Source: a bacterium
GTDB lineage: Bacteria; Planctomycetota; Planctomycetia; Kolteriales; Kolteriaceae
Assembly (NCBI GenBank): GCA_019748235.1
Contig: JAIEPU010000017.1
Location: 1-64,000 of the forward strand
Direction: 5' to 3'
Length of the DNA stretch: 64,000 nt
Shown here: positions 1 to 9,582 of the stretch, piece after piece
Layout of the letters: each line of letters begins with the position of its first letter
Numbering within the stretch: position 1 is the stretch's first letter
The notes under the pieces: model-generated
Told to the model about the DNA's origin: nothing
Database searches by the model: none
Seen by the model: the letters and a program-made list of their open reading frames with translations, nothing else
Translations under genes and position numbers: made by a program

Positions 1-445
<445 letters not shown>

Positions 446-602
446 ACATTGATTCGTCGCTCCCTCAAAAGGAATGCGACCAATCAGGGTGATTGTGATC
501 TTGGTGCGCGTCGCCATGATCACCTAACCGCATCGAGAAATCAGTAAAACGCAGGCTACTGAATAATGAGACATTCTCATCCTTCGGGATGAGTCCAAGC
601 AA

Positions 603-713
603 TACCGGTGCTTAAATCCAAGGGGGTCACACCCGTTCCCATTCCGAACACGGCCGTTAAGCCCTTGGAACTGATGGTAGTGCCCACAGGTGCGAGAGTA
701 GGTTGTGCCGGTT
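603..713 (+). rRNA. 5S ribosomal RNA
   Basis: The stretch shows the 5S landmarks: CCCGTTCCCATTCCGAACACGG in the loop B/C region, GTAGTG..GCGAGAGTAGG near the 3' half, and terminal ACCGG/CCGGT sequences that pair to close helix I. It lies about 157 nt after the 23S end and is followed at once by a hairpin terminator. Ends are judged from the helix I pairing and could shift by 1-3 nt. Confidence 0.93.
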
Positions 714-723
714 TTGATTCAAC

Positions 724-768
724 GAAAGGCCTGAGCTCTTCTGAGTTCAGGCCTTTCCTCTTTTCTTG
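724..768 (+). terminator. Rho-independent terminator of the rRNA operon
   Basis: A 15-bp inverted repeat (GAAAGGCCTGAGCTC at 724-738 and GAGTTCAGGCCTTTC at 743-757, one G-U pair) with a 4-nt loop is followed by a T-rich run (CTCTTTTCTTG). It lies 11 nt after the 5S gene, as expected for the end of an rRNA transcript. Confidence 0.9.
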
Positions 769-939
769 ATTCGGGTTGCGATCTCCCTCTCATCCCAATA
801 CGTATTTCAGGGTGACAATCGAGCGTCCGATTTCTCCCTCTTTTGGCAGTCCCGTCCGCTTCTGGGTACCCCCTGACGCTCCCCATATAGTAAGCTTTTC
901 GACGTAAGTCCTGTCGAATTCGAAAGAGAGCGTGGCATC

Positions 940-3180
940 GTGGCTTCGACAACTCCCCGACGGAGGAGAACTGTTAATCCCCCGGATTACGTTCCCGCGC
1001 GTCGAAGTGCTGGTGATACGCCTACGATTACGCCGGACATGATCGTCCAGCGCCTACTCGATTTCCTGAGGCGCCGTGGATGGATTGCCATTCCACTTGC
1101 ACTGCTTGCCGGCGCACTTCTGGGTACTTTGGCTTGGTCTTATTTGCCCCTCGTGTACACAGCTCGGCGGGACGTCAGTTTAAGTCCACCAAACGCGGAT
1201 CGACTCGCGGAATTCAAGCAGACCCAAATTGAGAAGCTCATCAGTCCCGTCGTCTGTAAGATCGCGGTGAACCTTCCGCAAGCGCGTTCTCTTCCCTTCG
1301 TGCAATCAAGTGCCGATCCTGCTGAAGTCCTGGGGAAGATGATCCAGGTCGAAAGTGATCCTTTGGCGCAGAGCTTTAGTGTGACCGCGAGCGACACCGA
1401 TCCGAAAGTGGCTCAGTCAATCGTCAATTGCGCGGTCGATGCGTACTTGCAATTTGCTCAGGATGAGAAATCCGCGGAAATTGCCAGCGACGTCAAGGCG
1501 ACGGAGACGGAGCGGGACGACAATCTGAAAGCGATCGAACGAATCAAAGACCAACAGATTGAACTCGCTCGACAAGCAGGGTACGGCGATCCTCAATCTC
1601 TTCGAAAGCAGATTGATCAACTCGAATCCGAGCGACGAGAGCGAGAGAAGGAACGGGATCGAGTCGAGTTCGATCGTATGGATGCCTCGAAGGCCCTTGA
1701 GTTGGCGAATGCTAGTTCCATCGAACTGACCCCCGAACAAGAGCAGTCCCTCAACTCGGGTGGAGGCGGTGACCAAACGCTCGAGAAAGCCCTCTCGGTC
1801 ATGGAATCGCAGGCAGAAGAGATTCGGCGAAACTCGGTGAATGGGGAGCAAGATCCCGACTTCATTCGTGCCAAGCAATACATCGCGCGGCAGCGGGCCA
1901 ACATGGGGGGCGGCAAGGAAGGGATGCGCGAGCGGTATCGCCAAAGCAATGCGAAAAAGAAGGATGAATCGATCCGCACCCTCGAGGGGAAAATCGTCTC
2001 TTCGCAGCAGCAAGAGAAGATCCTTTCACAGCGCATCTCCGCCTTGAGCGCGACGATCGTCAAATTACAGGCCGTCGCTCAAGACATCGAACGATCGAGA
2101 CTCGATTTGGAAAGCAAGGAACGTTCTGTCGATGCGGCGAACAATCGTCTTGCGGATCTCCGCCGAAATGCTCGTGATACGAACGTCTATTCTCCCATCG
2201 AAGCGGATGAGCCGAAGATTCCGAAGAGCAGCAGTAAGCGATTGATGGCAATCTTTGGTGGAGCCGCGGGCGGCTTCTTTGCCGTCCTCGTTCTGTTCGC
2301 GTTGGCTGATTTTCAAGTCAACTTGATCACCCGGCCGGATCACCTGGAGAAGACGCAGCCTCTCCCTGTGCTCGGTGTGCTTCCGCGATTGCCGGAAGGA
2401 AAACGGATTCCGACCGACAATGACTTCTTGCCCGGAGCGAAGTATCGATCGGTTTGGCTCGCGATGAATGAAGCCATCAATAGTCTGCGCATCACGCTGA
2501 CCTTTGCGCCGGACCGGCACAATGACGGCATGTCGTCGTTGATGGTGACAAGCCCACGTGACGCGGAAGGGAAAAGCACGTTCGTCGCTCACATGGCGAT
2601 CAGCATGGCGCGCACCGGCGTGAAGGTCGTCATTGTTGAGGCGGACCTTCACCGTCCGACGCAGTACGAAACGTTCGGCGTTTCCCGCGATCCCGGTCTC
2701 TCGGACGTCTTGCATGGCAAGGTGACGGTACAAGACGTATTGAAAGAAACGATGTATCCGGGCCTATATGTGTTGCCAGCCGGCACGCCGGTCGACGAGA
2801 GAACGCCAACCTTGCTTCCCGAGCGAGTGAAACAAGTCTTCGCCGATCTTCGAGAGATGTTCCAGATGATCATCGTCGATGCGCCGCCCGTTTTGCCGGT
2901 GTACGACGCGCTCGTCTTTGGGCAGAACGTCGACGAGACGATTTTGCTCGTCCGATGCGATCATTCACGATTCCAGACGATCGGTCAGACGCAGTCGCGG
3001 CTGGAATCGGTCGGTATTCCGATCGCCGGGCTCGTGGTTTGCGGAAGCAAATCGGCGACTCGTTACGGCTATTACTACGACGGTTACGCCTCTTATCGAT
3101 CGAATGGGAGTGCTAACGGCAAACACAAGTCAAATGGCGTTACGAAGAAGTCGAATGACTCCGAATCGACAAAGGCATAG
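940..3180 (+). CDS. Wzz/BY-kinase: polysaccharide chain-length determinant with cytoplasmic tyrosine autokinase
   Basis: This is a fused chain-length regulator and bacterial tyrosine kinase (Wzc/CpsCD type, 746 aa) for exopolysaccharide export at the inner membrane. In order it shows a first membrane segment around residues 48-70, a long charged coiled-coil-like periplasmic part (about 180-420), a second membrane segment (about 434-460), and a P-loop kinase. The kinase has Walker A SPRDAEGKST near 538, Walker A' VVIVEADLHRP and Walker B MIIVDAPPV. The C-terminus carries a tyrosine cluster (RYGYYYDGYASY), the usual autophosphorylation site. The start is GTG at 940 with a GAAAGAGAG stretch about 10 nt upstream. 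No polysaccharide cluster is adjacent; the next gene is convergent with a 5-bp gap. Confidence 0.88.
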   Translation: MASTTPRRRRTVNPPDYVPARRSAGDTPTITPDMIVQRLLDFLRRRGWIAIPLALLAGALLGTLAWSYLPLVYTARRDVSLSPPNADRLAEFKQTQIEKLISPVVCKIAVNLPQARSLPFVQSSADPAEVLGKMIQVESDPLAQSFSVTASDTDPKVAQSIVNCAVDAYLQFAQDEKSAEIASDVKATETERDDNLKAIERIKDQQIELARQAGYGDPQSLRKQIDQLESERREREKERDRVEFDRMDASKALELANASSIELTPEQEQSLNSGGGGDQTLEKALSVMESQAEEIRRNSVNGEQDPDFIRAKQYIARQRANMGGGKEGMRERYRQSNAKKKDESIRTLEGKIVSSQQQEKILSQRISALSATIVKLQAVAQDIERSRLDLESKERSVDAANNRLADLRRNARDTNVYSPIEADEPKIPKSSSKRLMAIFGGAAGGFFAVLVLFALADFQVNLITRPDHLEKTQPLPVLGVLPRLPEGKRIPTDNDFLPGAKYRSVWLAMNEAINSLRITLTFAPDRHNDGMSSLMVTSPRDAEGKSTFVAHMAISMARTGVKVVIVEADLHRPTQYETFGVSRDPGLSDVLHGKVTVQDVLKETMYPGLYVLPAGTPVDERTPTLLPERVKQVFADLREMFQMIIVDAPPVLPVYDALVFGQNVDETILLVRCDHSRFQTIGQTQSRLESVGIPIAGLVVCGSKSATRYGYYYDGYASYRSNGSANGKHKSNGVTKKSNDSESTKA

Positions 3181-3185
3181 CCGCG

Positions 3186-3878
3186 TCATCGAGAGAAGAT
3201 CTGCATGAGGGAAGCGGCCGCGATCGCGGCGGTCTCCACGCGAAGAACAGCACCGGGAAGGCGAGCGACCCGCCATCCTTGCTCTTTTGCGAGGCTCACT
3301 TCAATCTCCGTCCATCCTCCCTCTGGTCCAATTGCGACCGTACGTGGCCAATTGAATGAATCGCAGGTAATGAGTTCCCCGGACACGTCGAACATCCATC
3401 GGCTACCCATTTCGGATTGAGCGACGTCCTTCCAGGCGCATGGTGAATCGATCGTCATGATCTCATCACGCCCACATTGTTTGCACGCTTCAATGACCGC
3501 TCGCTCAAAGCGGTCTCTTTTCCCCTCGCGCGGCAATGTCACACTCCGCTCCGTTTGCAGCGGGATAAATCGTGTGACGCCGAGTTCCGTGCATTTCTCG
3601 ATCATCGTTAGAGCGCGGTCTCCCTTGGGTATCGCGGCGGCAATAGTGCGCGATGGGAGCGGATCCGATTGAACCGAGCTTTGAATCTCAAGCAGTGCTT
3701 CGCGCTTACTCGCCTGCTTGACGATCGCCGTCGCGCTCAGTCCTTTGCCATTGAAAAGGACGACTTCCGTCCCTGCGCGTGCCCGACAAACTTGAACCAG
3801 GTGATGGGCCTCTGCACCCGTGAGAAGATACTCCGACTGATCAAGATTGATGTCGGTGGCGTAGTAGCGGTCGGCCAT
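3186..3878 (-). CDS. rsmE: 16S rRNA (uracil1498-N3)-methyltransferase RsmE
   Basis: RsmE is a SPOUT-family SAM enzyme that methylates U1498 of 16S rRNA. The C-terminal knot signature is clear: AIGPEGGWTEIE followed by LPGAVLRVETAAIAA. The N-terminal part (MADRYYATDI and LVQVCRARAGTEVVLFNGKG) matches the PUA-like domain. The ORF track begins at 3926, but the internal ATG at 3878 (MADRYY) gives the usual family N-terminus and about 230 aa, so it is preferred; neither start has a strong Shine-Dalgarno motif. The gene converges on the BY-kinase gene. Confidence 0.92.
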   Translation of the reverse strand: MADRYYATDINLDQSEYLLTGAEAHHLVQVCRARAGTEVVLFNGKGLSATAIVKQASKREALLEIQSSVQSDPLPSRTIAAAIPKGDRALTMIEKCTELGVTRFIPLQTERSVTLPREGKRDRFERAVIEACKQCGRDEIMTIDSPCAWKDVAQSEMGSRWMFDVSGELITCDSFNWPRTVAIGPEGGWTEIEVSLAKEQGWRVARLPGAVLRVETAAIAAASLMQIFSR

Positions 3879-4315
3879 TGAAAGATCTTTCGAGAAGAGA
3901 TACAGATGTTGCCTCGCGGATATCATTACTTACCGCTTTAATTCAAAAGCGAGTCAACACACTCATGTTCTCTTGCCAAGTGTCATCGGACCGGAATGCG
4001 AATCGCTCCAAATATGCCCGATGTTGCGTCGCGAGCAACTTCTTTTATATGCGCGCTCACAGGGACCAAGTCACCGATTGTCGGTCAGTGGCGATATTGC
4101 GTGCCGGAGCAGGGTGGTCGAGTAAATGGAGATCGATCCCTCACACATCAAATCGAAAAGGTTGACGACGGTGACACGTTCTGATGTCAGAGCCGCATTG
4201 GACGATCATGCCGACTTTCAGGAGAGACTCGGATGACTTCCCTGCGGGCAGTTCGCACAATTGATAGGGGGGGTGGGAGCCGGCGGGTGTTCTTTGACTC
4301 AGAGAGGTGCTGGGC
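3879..4315. other. Intergenic region upstream of eutB; no gene seen
   Basis: About 437 nt between the divergent rsmE and eutB genes. The short ORFs on the track here have no recognisable domain and weak starts. No cobalamin riboswitch could be supported. Promoters of both flanking genes should lie here, but no convincing -35/-10 pair was picked out. AGAGAGG at 4301-4307 serves as the ribosome binding site of eutB. Confidence 0.5.
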
Positions 4316-5725
4316 ATGTCCTATCACGCGACGCTTCGGGGCGAACGTTTCGTCTTCGGCGATTTGAAGGAACTCTTTGGCCGGGCCAATGAAGAGAAGT
4401 CTGGCGATCAATTGGCCGGGCTGGCAGCTCGTAACGAACGAGAGCGAGTTGCGGCGAAGATGGCACTCGCTGACGTCACGCTCGAAGAGATTCTCCACGA
4501 TCCTCTCATCGATCCCGATGACGATGAAGTCTCACGGCTCATTCTCGATACGCACGATGCGGAGGCGTTCAAAGAAATCGGCCATCTGTCGCTCGGCGAA
4601 TTCCGCGATTTCATTCTCGACGAGGCCGCGGACGAGGCTACGCTTCATCGATTGCACTTTGCGATAACACCCGAAATGGCAGCCGCGGTCGCAAAGCTGA
4701 TGAGTAACAAAGATCTCATCCTCGCCGCTTCGAAGATTCGAAACGTCAGCCGTTGCCGAAATACGATGGGTCTTCGTGGCACGCTGGGGGTTCGCGTTCA
4801 ACCGAATCATCCAAGTGACGACATTGAGGGAATTCTACTTTCCACGCTCGACGGCTTGCTCTTTGGATGCGGCGACGCGGTCATTGGTGTTAATCCGGCC
4901 ACCGAATCGGTCGACACGGTCGGCGCAATTCTCCATGTGCTGCAGCGCGTCATCTCCGATCTGCAGATTCCCACCCAGTCTTGTGTTCTTTCGCACATCA
5001 GCACGCAGCTTGCCGCGATGGAACGTGGCTGTCCGGTGGACTTGTTGTTTCAGTCGGTTGCGGGAACACAGAGAGCGAATGCTTCGTTTGGTGTGAATTT
5101 GGCACAGCTTGCGGAGGGACGCGAGCGAGTCATCGAACATCACCGCCAGCGAGGAGGGGAATGGCTGGGCGATAACGTCATGTATTTCGAAACAGGGCAG
5201 GGGAGCGCTCTTTCGGCCGATGCGCATCACGATGTCGATCAACTGACACTCGAAGCTCGGGCGTATGGAGTTGCTCGTGCCTTCGATCCGTTCCTCGTCA
5301 ACACCGTCGTCGGTTTCATCGGACCGGAATACCTCTACGATGGTCGGCAGATCACTCGGGCAGGGCTCGAAGATCACTTCATGGGAAAGCTGCTTGGCCT
5401 GCCGATGGGATGTGATGTCTGTTACACCAATCATGCCAATGCGGACCAGAATTCGAACGATAATCTACTCGTCCTTCTCACGGCGGCCGGCTGCAATTAC
5501 TTCATGGGAATTCCCTGTGCGGATGATGTGATGCTCAATTTTCAGACGACGAGTTACCATGACATCATGGGGATGCGAAAGCTTTTTGGATTGAGTCCCG
5601 CTCCTGAATTTGCTCGATGGCTGGAGGAACATGGAATCAGTTGGAACGGCGAACGGTCGTCGAATCCAGGGAGACGGGAATCGCTGTTGCGTCAATTGTC
5701 AGGTCTTTTGGAGGGGGCTCGATGA
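4316..5725 (+). CDS. eutB: Ethanolamine ammonia-lyase, large (heavy) subunit
   Basis: EutB is the catalytic subunit of adenosylcobalamin-dependent ethanolamine ammonia-lyase, which splits ethanolamine into acetaldehyde and ammonia. The 469-aa product is close to the roughly 453 aa of the enterobacterial protein and aligns by eye over its whole length. Blocks include GDAVIGVNPATESVDTVG, FETGQGSALSADAHHD, NTVVGFIGPEYLYDGRQI and CDVCYTNHANADQN. The track starts at GTG 4307; the ATG at 4316 is chosen because AGAGAGG sits at the right distance and the protein then begins MSYHATLRGERF. It overlaps eutC by 4 nt. No eutA reactivase, permease, or microcompartment shell gene is nearby, so this is an orphan lyase pair. 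Confidence 0.95.
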   Translation: MSYHATLRGERFVFGDLKELFGRANEEKSGDQLAGLAARNERERVAAKMALADVTLEEILHDPLIDPDDDEVSRLILDTHDAEAFKEIGHLSLGEFRDFILDEAADEATLHRLHFAITPEMAAAVAKLMSNKDLILAASKIRNVSRCRNTMGLRGTLGVRVQPNHPSDDIEGILLSTLDGLLFGCGDAVIGVNPATESVDTVGAILHVLQRVISDLQIPTQSCVLSHISTQLAAMERGCPVDLLFQSVAGTQRANASFGVNLAQLAEGRERVIEHHRQRGGEWLGDNVMYFETGQGSALSADAHHDVDQLTLEARAYGVARAFDPFLVNTVVGFIGPEYLYDGRQITRAGLEDHFMGKLLGLPMGCDVCYTNHANADQNSNDNLLVLLTAAGCNYFMGIPCADDVMLNFQTTSYHDIMGMRKLFGLSPAPEFARWLEEHGISWNGERSSNPGRRESLLRQLSGLLEGAR

Positions 5726-6549
5726 GTGAGGAGTCGCCGGGCGAATTGCCGAAGCCTTTCGATCTCAACTCTAAAGGGGATATCATTCCCGAGTGGCTGC
5801 TTCGGTTGAAAGATTCCACGCCAGCTCGGGTGTTTGTGGGACGCGCGGGACCGGCGTATCGAACAACGTCACACTTGGAACTTCGAGCTGATCATGCCGC
5901 CGCGCGCGACGCGGTGCACGCCGACGTGGACATCACGCGAGATTTTGATCAAGCGTTCGCCCGGCAGTACGACCTCTTTCAAGTTCATTCCCGTGCTCGA
6001 ACAAAGCAAGAGTATTTGCTTCGACCCGATCTCGGGCGTTCACTGAGCGAAGAAGCAAAGGAAGAGCTCCGGTCTCGGCGCGAACCCCGGACTGATTTGC
6101 AAATAGTGATCGGCGACGGATTATCCGCCACCGCCGTCATCCGCCAGGTTCCTGTCCTATTGCCGCTCGTGTTTAATGAAGCAAAAGCACGGGGCTTACG
6201 TGTCGGGTTCCCTTTCCTGGTGCGGCATTGCCGCGTCGGCGTGTTGAACGATGTCGGCGAAATCCTTCAGCCGGACATCGTCTTGCTCTTGATTGGGGAA
6301 CGCCCGGGCCTTGTCACCGCTGAAAGCCTCTCGGCCTATCTGGCCTATCAGCCTAGAACAGGTCACACCGACGCGCAGCGAAACTTGATCTCAAACATAC
6401 ACTCCCGTGGAGTTCTTCCAGAGGACGCTGCTCGTCGAATCCTGGCGTTGGCGACGCAGATGCGGGAGCGAAAGCTGAGCGGCGTCGAGGTAAAGGAAGA
6501 ACTGCCGAGTATTCCCCTTTCGAAGCCCCCTCTTCTCGACTCTCCATGA
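5722..6549 (+). CDS. eutC: Ethanolamine ammonia-lyase, small (light) subunit
   Basis: EutC is the light subunit that helps bind the cobalamin cofactor of the ammonia-lyase. It is recognisable from ARVFVGRAGPAYRTTSHLE near the N-terminus, DLQIVIGDGLSATAV, the PDIVLLLIGERPGL block and SAYLAYQPRTGHTDAQRN. The track begins upstream at 5617 inside eutB; the real start is the ATG at 5722, which overlaps the eutB stop as ATGA and has GGAGGGGG about 5 nt before it. This gives 275 aa, slightly shorter than the enterobacterial 295 aa. The overlap implies translational coupling with eutB. Confidence 0.94.
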   Translation: MSEESPGELPKPFDLNSKGDIIPEWLLRLKDSTPARVFVGRAGPAYRTTSHLELRADHAAARDAVHADVDITRDFDQAFARQYDLFQVHSRARTKQEYLLRPDLGRSLSEEAKEELRSRREPRTDLQIVIGDGLSATAVIRQVPVLLPLVFNEAKARGLRVGFPFLVRHCRVGVLNDVGEILQPDIVLLLIGERPGLVTAESLSAYLAYQPRTGHTDAQRNLISNIHSRGVLPEDAARRILALATQMRERKLSGVEVKEELPSIPLSKPPLLDSP

Positions 6550-6675
6550 TTTGAGGGTGTTCGTTAATCGTCAAGTTCCGCACAGACGGCACGCAGGGTG
6601 GCGTTCCTTTTTGGAACGGAGTGAAGTCTCACGCATTTGCTTGACAAAGATCGCGGGTAGCGCAAGGTTTGTCGA

Positions 6676-6695
6676 ATTGATTGATTGATTGATTG
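6676..6695 (+). repeat. ATTG tetranucleotide microsatellite (5 units)
   Basis: Five perfect ATTG units lie 78 nt upstream of the radical SAM gene start at 6774, in the gap after eutC. Tetranucleotide repeats in promoter regions can vary in number; whether this one does cannot be told from one sequence. Confidence 0.8.
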
Positions 6696-6773
6696 CGATG
6701 CCTGCGTTTTTTGTCGATTCGTAAGGCCGTCTTGTCGGCTCTCTGCTCGAATGTGTTCGATGGGGATGACTGC

Positions 6774-7556
6774 ATGGTCGCGGACATCGAATCCCTTCTC
6801 GAAGTTCCGCGCGTCGAGCATTTGTTTCTCGAGCTTACGTCCCGATGTAATCTGAAATGCAAGTACTGCGCGGTGAGCGGTCCGACCTATAAAGGAGAGG
6901 ATCTCGTTGACTTCAATTCCCCGCAGATGATTCAGAGCATCCATCGGCTCGGCCTCTCCTCGATTCAACTCAACGGACACGGCGAAACGACGATCGTCGA
7001 TGATTGGTATCGATTCGCGCGAAGCTTGTGCGGCGGCCGAGTCCCCGTCGTGATGACCACCAACTTATGCAAGCAATACACGGACGAAGAAATCGACGTT
7101 CTGGCTCGCTTTTCAGGTCTATCGATCAGTTGCGACACTCACGACGCGAAGACCTTCAAGATGATCCGAAGAGGAGGAAACCTCCGCCAACTCGTCTACA
7201 ATATGCTTCGAATTCGTACGTCGGCTTTGCGCCAGAATCATCAGGCTCCTTTCATCGCGTGGAATTGCGTGATGAATGATCGGGTTGTCCTTGATTTCCC
7301 AGAGTATTGCCGGTTTGCCGCCCTCAGTCATGTCGGACGGTTAGTGCTCTGCAATCTCGTCGTCTATCCGTGGTCCGAACTCCGTCATGTGTCGGATCTG
7401 AATGGAGAAGATCTTCGACGCGCGATCGAGGCCTTGAACGATGGGATCTCCTTTTGGCGTGGACTGAACCGAGAGTTCGTAATGATGGGGGGGCTTCCCG
7501 AGCAACTCAGCGAAGCCATCAAGCGGGAGGGAATCGATGCAACTCTCCATTATTGA
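6774..7556 (+). CDS. Radical SAM domain protein (catalytic half of a split radical SAM/SPASM enzyme)
   Basis: The 260-aa product carries the radical SAM cluster motif CNLKCKYC at residues 25-32, preceded by HLFLELTSR, and the glycine-rich NGHGETT strand. It therefore binds a 4Fe-4S cluster and S-adenosylmethionine. The substrate is unknown. The track starts at TTG 6693; the ATG at 6774 (MVADIESLL) is preferred because the region before it looks non-coding. It ends in ATLHY and overlaps by 20 nt, in another frame, a second ORF with the SPASM cysteines. Together the two make a normal-length radical SAM/SPASM protein, so either the enzyme is split into two subunits or a frameshift separates its halves. 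Confidence 0.85.
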   Translation: MVADIESLLEVPRVEHLFLELTSRCNLKCKYCAVSGPTYKGEDLVDFNSPQMIQSIHRLGLSSIQLNGHGETTIVDDWYRFARSLCGGRVPVVMTTNLCKQYTDEEIDVLARFSGLSISCDTHDAKTFKMIRRGGNLRQLVYNMLRIRTSALRQNHQAPFIAWNCVMNDRVVLDFPEYCRFAALSHVGRLVLCNLVVYPWSELRHVSDLNGEDLRRAIEALNDGISFWRGLNREFVMMGGLPEQLSEAIKREGIDATLHY

Positions 7557-7926
7557 TCTGACGACGGAGTTGGCTGAGCAGTTGAAGCCGAAGTCGCTCA
7601 CGCCGCAGAAGTATTGCAGTTCTTTGCCGCTCGGAAGCACGCGAAACTGCCTTGATCCCTGGACGCAGCTTTTCGTCACCGCGACCGGAGGCGTACGCCC
7701 TTGCTGTAATGCTCCGAAATTCGGCGAAGTATTCGATCGTCCGCTCTTCGCGTGGATGAACAGTCCCGAAATCAAGGAATATCGGCGAGGCCTGCTTTCG
7801 GGTTCCCTCATGCCGGCGTGTGAGAATTGCCATGATCGACCGACGATTTCGATTGATGAGTTGCGAGCTAAAGTGAGTGCCGTTGTCGCGGGAACGGCTC
7901 CAGTGACTGTCCCGCAGCCTTCGTAG
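7537..7926 (+). CDS. SPASM-type iron-sulfur domain protein (accessory half of the split enzyme)
   Basis: This 129-aa product has the SPASM pattern without a radical SAM core: NCLDPW around residue 39, GGVRPCC at 56-57, an FAWMNSPEIKEYRRGL stretch, and a closing CENC at 95-98. SPASM domains bind auxiliary 4Fe-4S clusters in peptide- or protein-modifying radical SAM enzymes. The ATG at 7537 lies inside the preceding gene and has GGGAGGGA before it, so independent initiation is plausible. If the two ORFs were joined by a one-base shift the product would be about 385 aa with ordinary radical SAM/SPASM layout. Confidence 0.75.
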   Translation: MQLSIIDLTTELAEQLKPKSLTPQKYCSSLPLGSTRNCLDPWTQLFVTATGGVRPCCNAPKFGEVFDRPLFAWMNSPEIKEYRRGLLSGSLMPACENCHDRPTISIDELRAKVSAVVAGTAPVTVPQPS

Positions 7927-7935
7927 CGCGCGGAT

Positions 7936-9582
7936 TCAGTTGATCTTGGAATCGGTCTGCGGGCGATAGGCAATCAACAAATAGATGCCTACCAGCTCTC
8001 CGCCATCGTCCCGTCTTGGGACAAAATTGCTTCGCACGAGCGTGGATCCTTTGTCGGGCGATTGGAATCGAACTGTTCGGTAAAAATCGGATGGGTCGTC
8101 ACTGGCTTCGATCATTGCGAATTCATTCCCCAGCCGATCAGCCAAGATCCAAATCAGGTTTTCGAGGTTGCAATGCGCGAATTCGGAAACTCCTTTCATT
8201 GGAGAACTGGCTGAAAGAACGTAATGGATCACCTTATCCGTCTGGTCGCAGTGGATGCAATCGAGATGTGGGCTTCGCGCCCACGCATTCAGCCTCGCCT
8301 TTACCTCTTCGAGCGAAGGTGCTGAAGCGACACCGCGAAATGTCTGCCATGCATAGACGGTTGGCTCCTCGGGAATGGGCACTGGCTCGAATTCTGGCTC
8401 GGGTTCTGGCTCGAGAACGACTTCTTCGCAAGCGGCGACCTTCGCGGCGATATCTTCGTCAATGGGAACTTCGACAAGATCTGCAACATCTGGAGGCTGA
8501 TAACAGAGCGTGTCCAACGCAACAAAACTGGAATCCACAGTCGTTGCTATCTCGATTGGATTCGTTGGAATGGTTTGATTCAATCGATGACTCAATTCGA
8601 ATATTTTGGTTTCTAGAATCGACTTATTGATCGAAAAACGACCCGCTAATTTGACGGCGGCCGCTTCGAATGTCGTGATCACACTCGACAGCAAGTCGAG
8701 GGGTAGTGTGTATAAACTCATGCTTTCAGGAATATAAAGATCGAGCACATGGAGTTTGACTCCTTCGTCTTCTGCAAAAAGAAGCATATTCGGCAGTTCG
8801 TGCCAATTCATCCGAGACATGGTGAAGTTGATCACGGTCTCGTAATGGTACTTCGCACGGCAATCGCGGAACCGTCTTAAGTTTTCACGAACTCGTTCGA
8901 ACTTCGCATTGATGCGAATCTTCTCGAAGGTCTCCTTCGTGATTCCGTCCATGGAAACAGCGACTGCCACGGGAAGGCTTTCTAAGACGCGCTCCACTTT
9001 TGGCCCCCAGACCGTTCCATTCGTGGTGATATGGCAATGAGGACTTAGTTTTTGATCGATCAACATATCCCATATGCGATACATCTCTGGAATGATGAAC
9101 GGTTCACCCCCCAAATACTGCGTCATTTTCAGGTGTGGAAGATACTTTTGTAGATCGTCGAAAAACTGGTCGTCGTACACCATCGGCAACGGCGGGAGTT
9201 GTTCTCGCTTCTTGCGGATGCCTGAGGAGTAATTGCCTGTGCACATCACGCATTCGAGATTACATCGATTGCTGAGATGAAACTCTAAGTGCTTAGGCCA
9301 AAAAGGGACTTCGAATTCAACGTCGAACCTTTCGAACTTCGACGTCATCAGCGTCGCAGCGTCGACAAACTCCTTCTGGAAAGTCCCCGTCGATAATTTG
9401 CGCTTACAATAATGACAGCCGAACTGAAGATCGTAGTCCATGAGAGCCTGACGAAGGCGGCTAATACGCTCGCTGTTCCAGATGTCGTCGAGTCGTTCCT
9501 TGGAAACGTCACCGAGCGGATAATCAAAGTTGACGCAACATGCCCTTACTTTCCCAGCGGATCGAAAACCATTGAGGTCCAA
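7936..9582 (-). CDS. SPASM-radical SAM-PAS fusion protein, 5' end uncertain
   Basis: A 548-aa radical SAM protein of unusual order. The first 60 residues resemble a SPASM half (VRACCVNF near 13-20, LDDIWNSERI, GCHYC near 55). The radical SAM motif CNLECVMC follows near 107, with YLGGEPF and TTNGTVW strands. A Glu-Pro linker (EPEPEPEFEPVPIPEEP) leads to a C-terminal PAS-like domain (about 430-545) ending in FVPRRDDGGELVGIYLL. The track start is a TTG with no good ribosome site. The same frame stays open back to a TGA at 9640-9642 and encodes further cysteines (VSCGLLCP), so the N-terminus is probably incomplete; an ATG at 9643 sits in the neighbouring frame across an A6 run. The 250 nt beyond show no other gene. 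Confidence 0.75.
   Translation of the reverse strand: MDLNGFRSAGKVRACCVNFDYPLGDVSKERLDDIWNSERISRLRQALMDYDLQFGCHYCKRKLSTGTFQKEFVDAATLMTSKFERFDVEFEVPFWPKHLEFHLSNRCNLECVMCTGNYSSGIRKKREQLPPLPMVYDDQFFDDLQKYLPHLKMTQYLGGEPFIIPEMYRIWDMLIDQKLSPHCHITTNGTVWGPKVERVLESLPVAVAVSMDGITKETFEKIRINAKFERVRENLRRFRDCRAKYHYETVINFTMSRMNWHELPNMLLFAEDEGVKLHVLDLYIPESMSLYTLPLDLLSSVITTFEAAAVKLAGRFSINKSILETKIFELSHRLNQTIPTNPIEIATTVDSSFVALDTLCYQPPDVADLVEVPIDEDIAAKVAACEEVVLEPEPEPEFEPVPIPEEPTVYAWQTFRGVASAPSLEEVKARLNAWARSPHLDCIHCDQTDKVIHYVLSASSPMKGVSEFAHCNLENLIWILADRLGNEFAMIEASDDPSDFYRTVRFQSPDKGSTLVRSNFVPRRDDGGELVGIYLLIAYRPQTDSKIN

Noticed and set aside
446-602. tRNA in the 23S-5S spacer
   Set aside because: No cloverleaf, no TTCGA-type T loop and no anticodon arm could be drawn.
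1417-2733. Minus-strand ORFs of 148-222 aa inside the BY-kinase gene
   Set aside because: Antisense shadows produced by GC-rich codon bias.
4080-4100. Possible cobalamin riboswitch before eutB (CAGTGGC resembles the complement of the conserved GCCACTG)
   Set aside because: The match is on the wrong strand for eutB and is only seven bases; no surrounding B12-riboswitch helices could be found.
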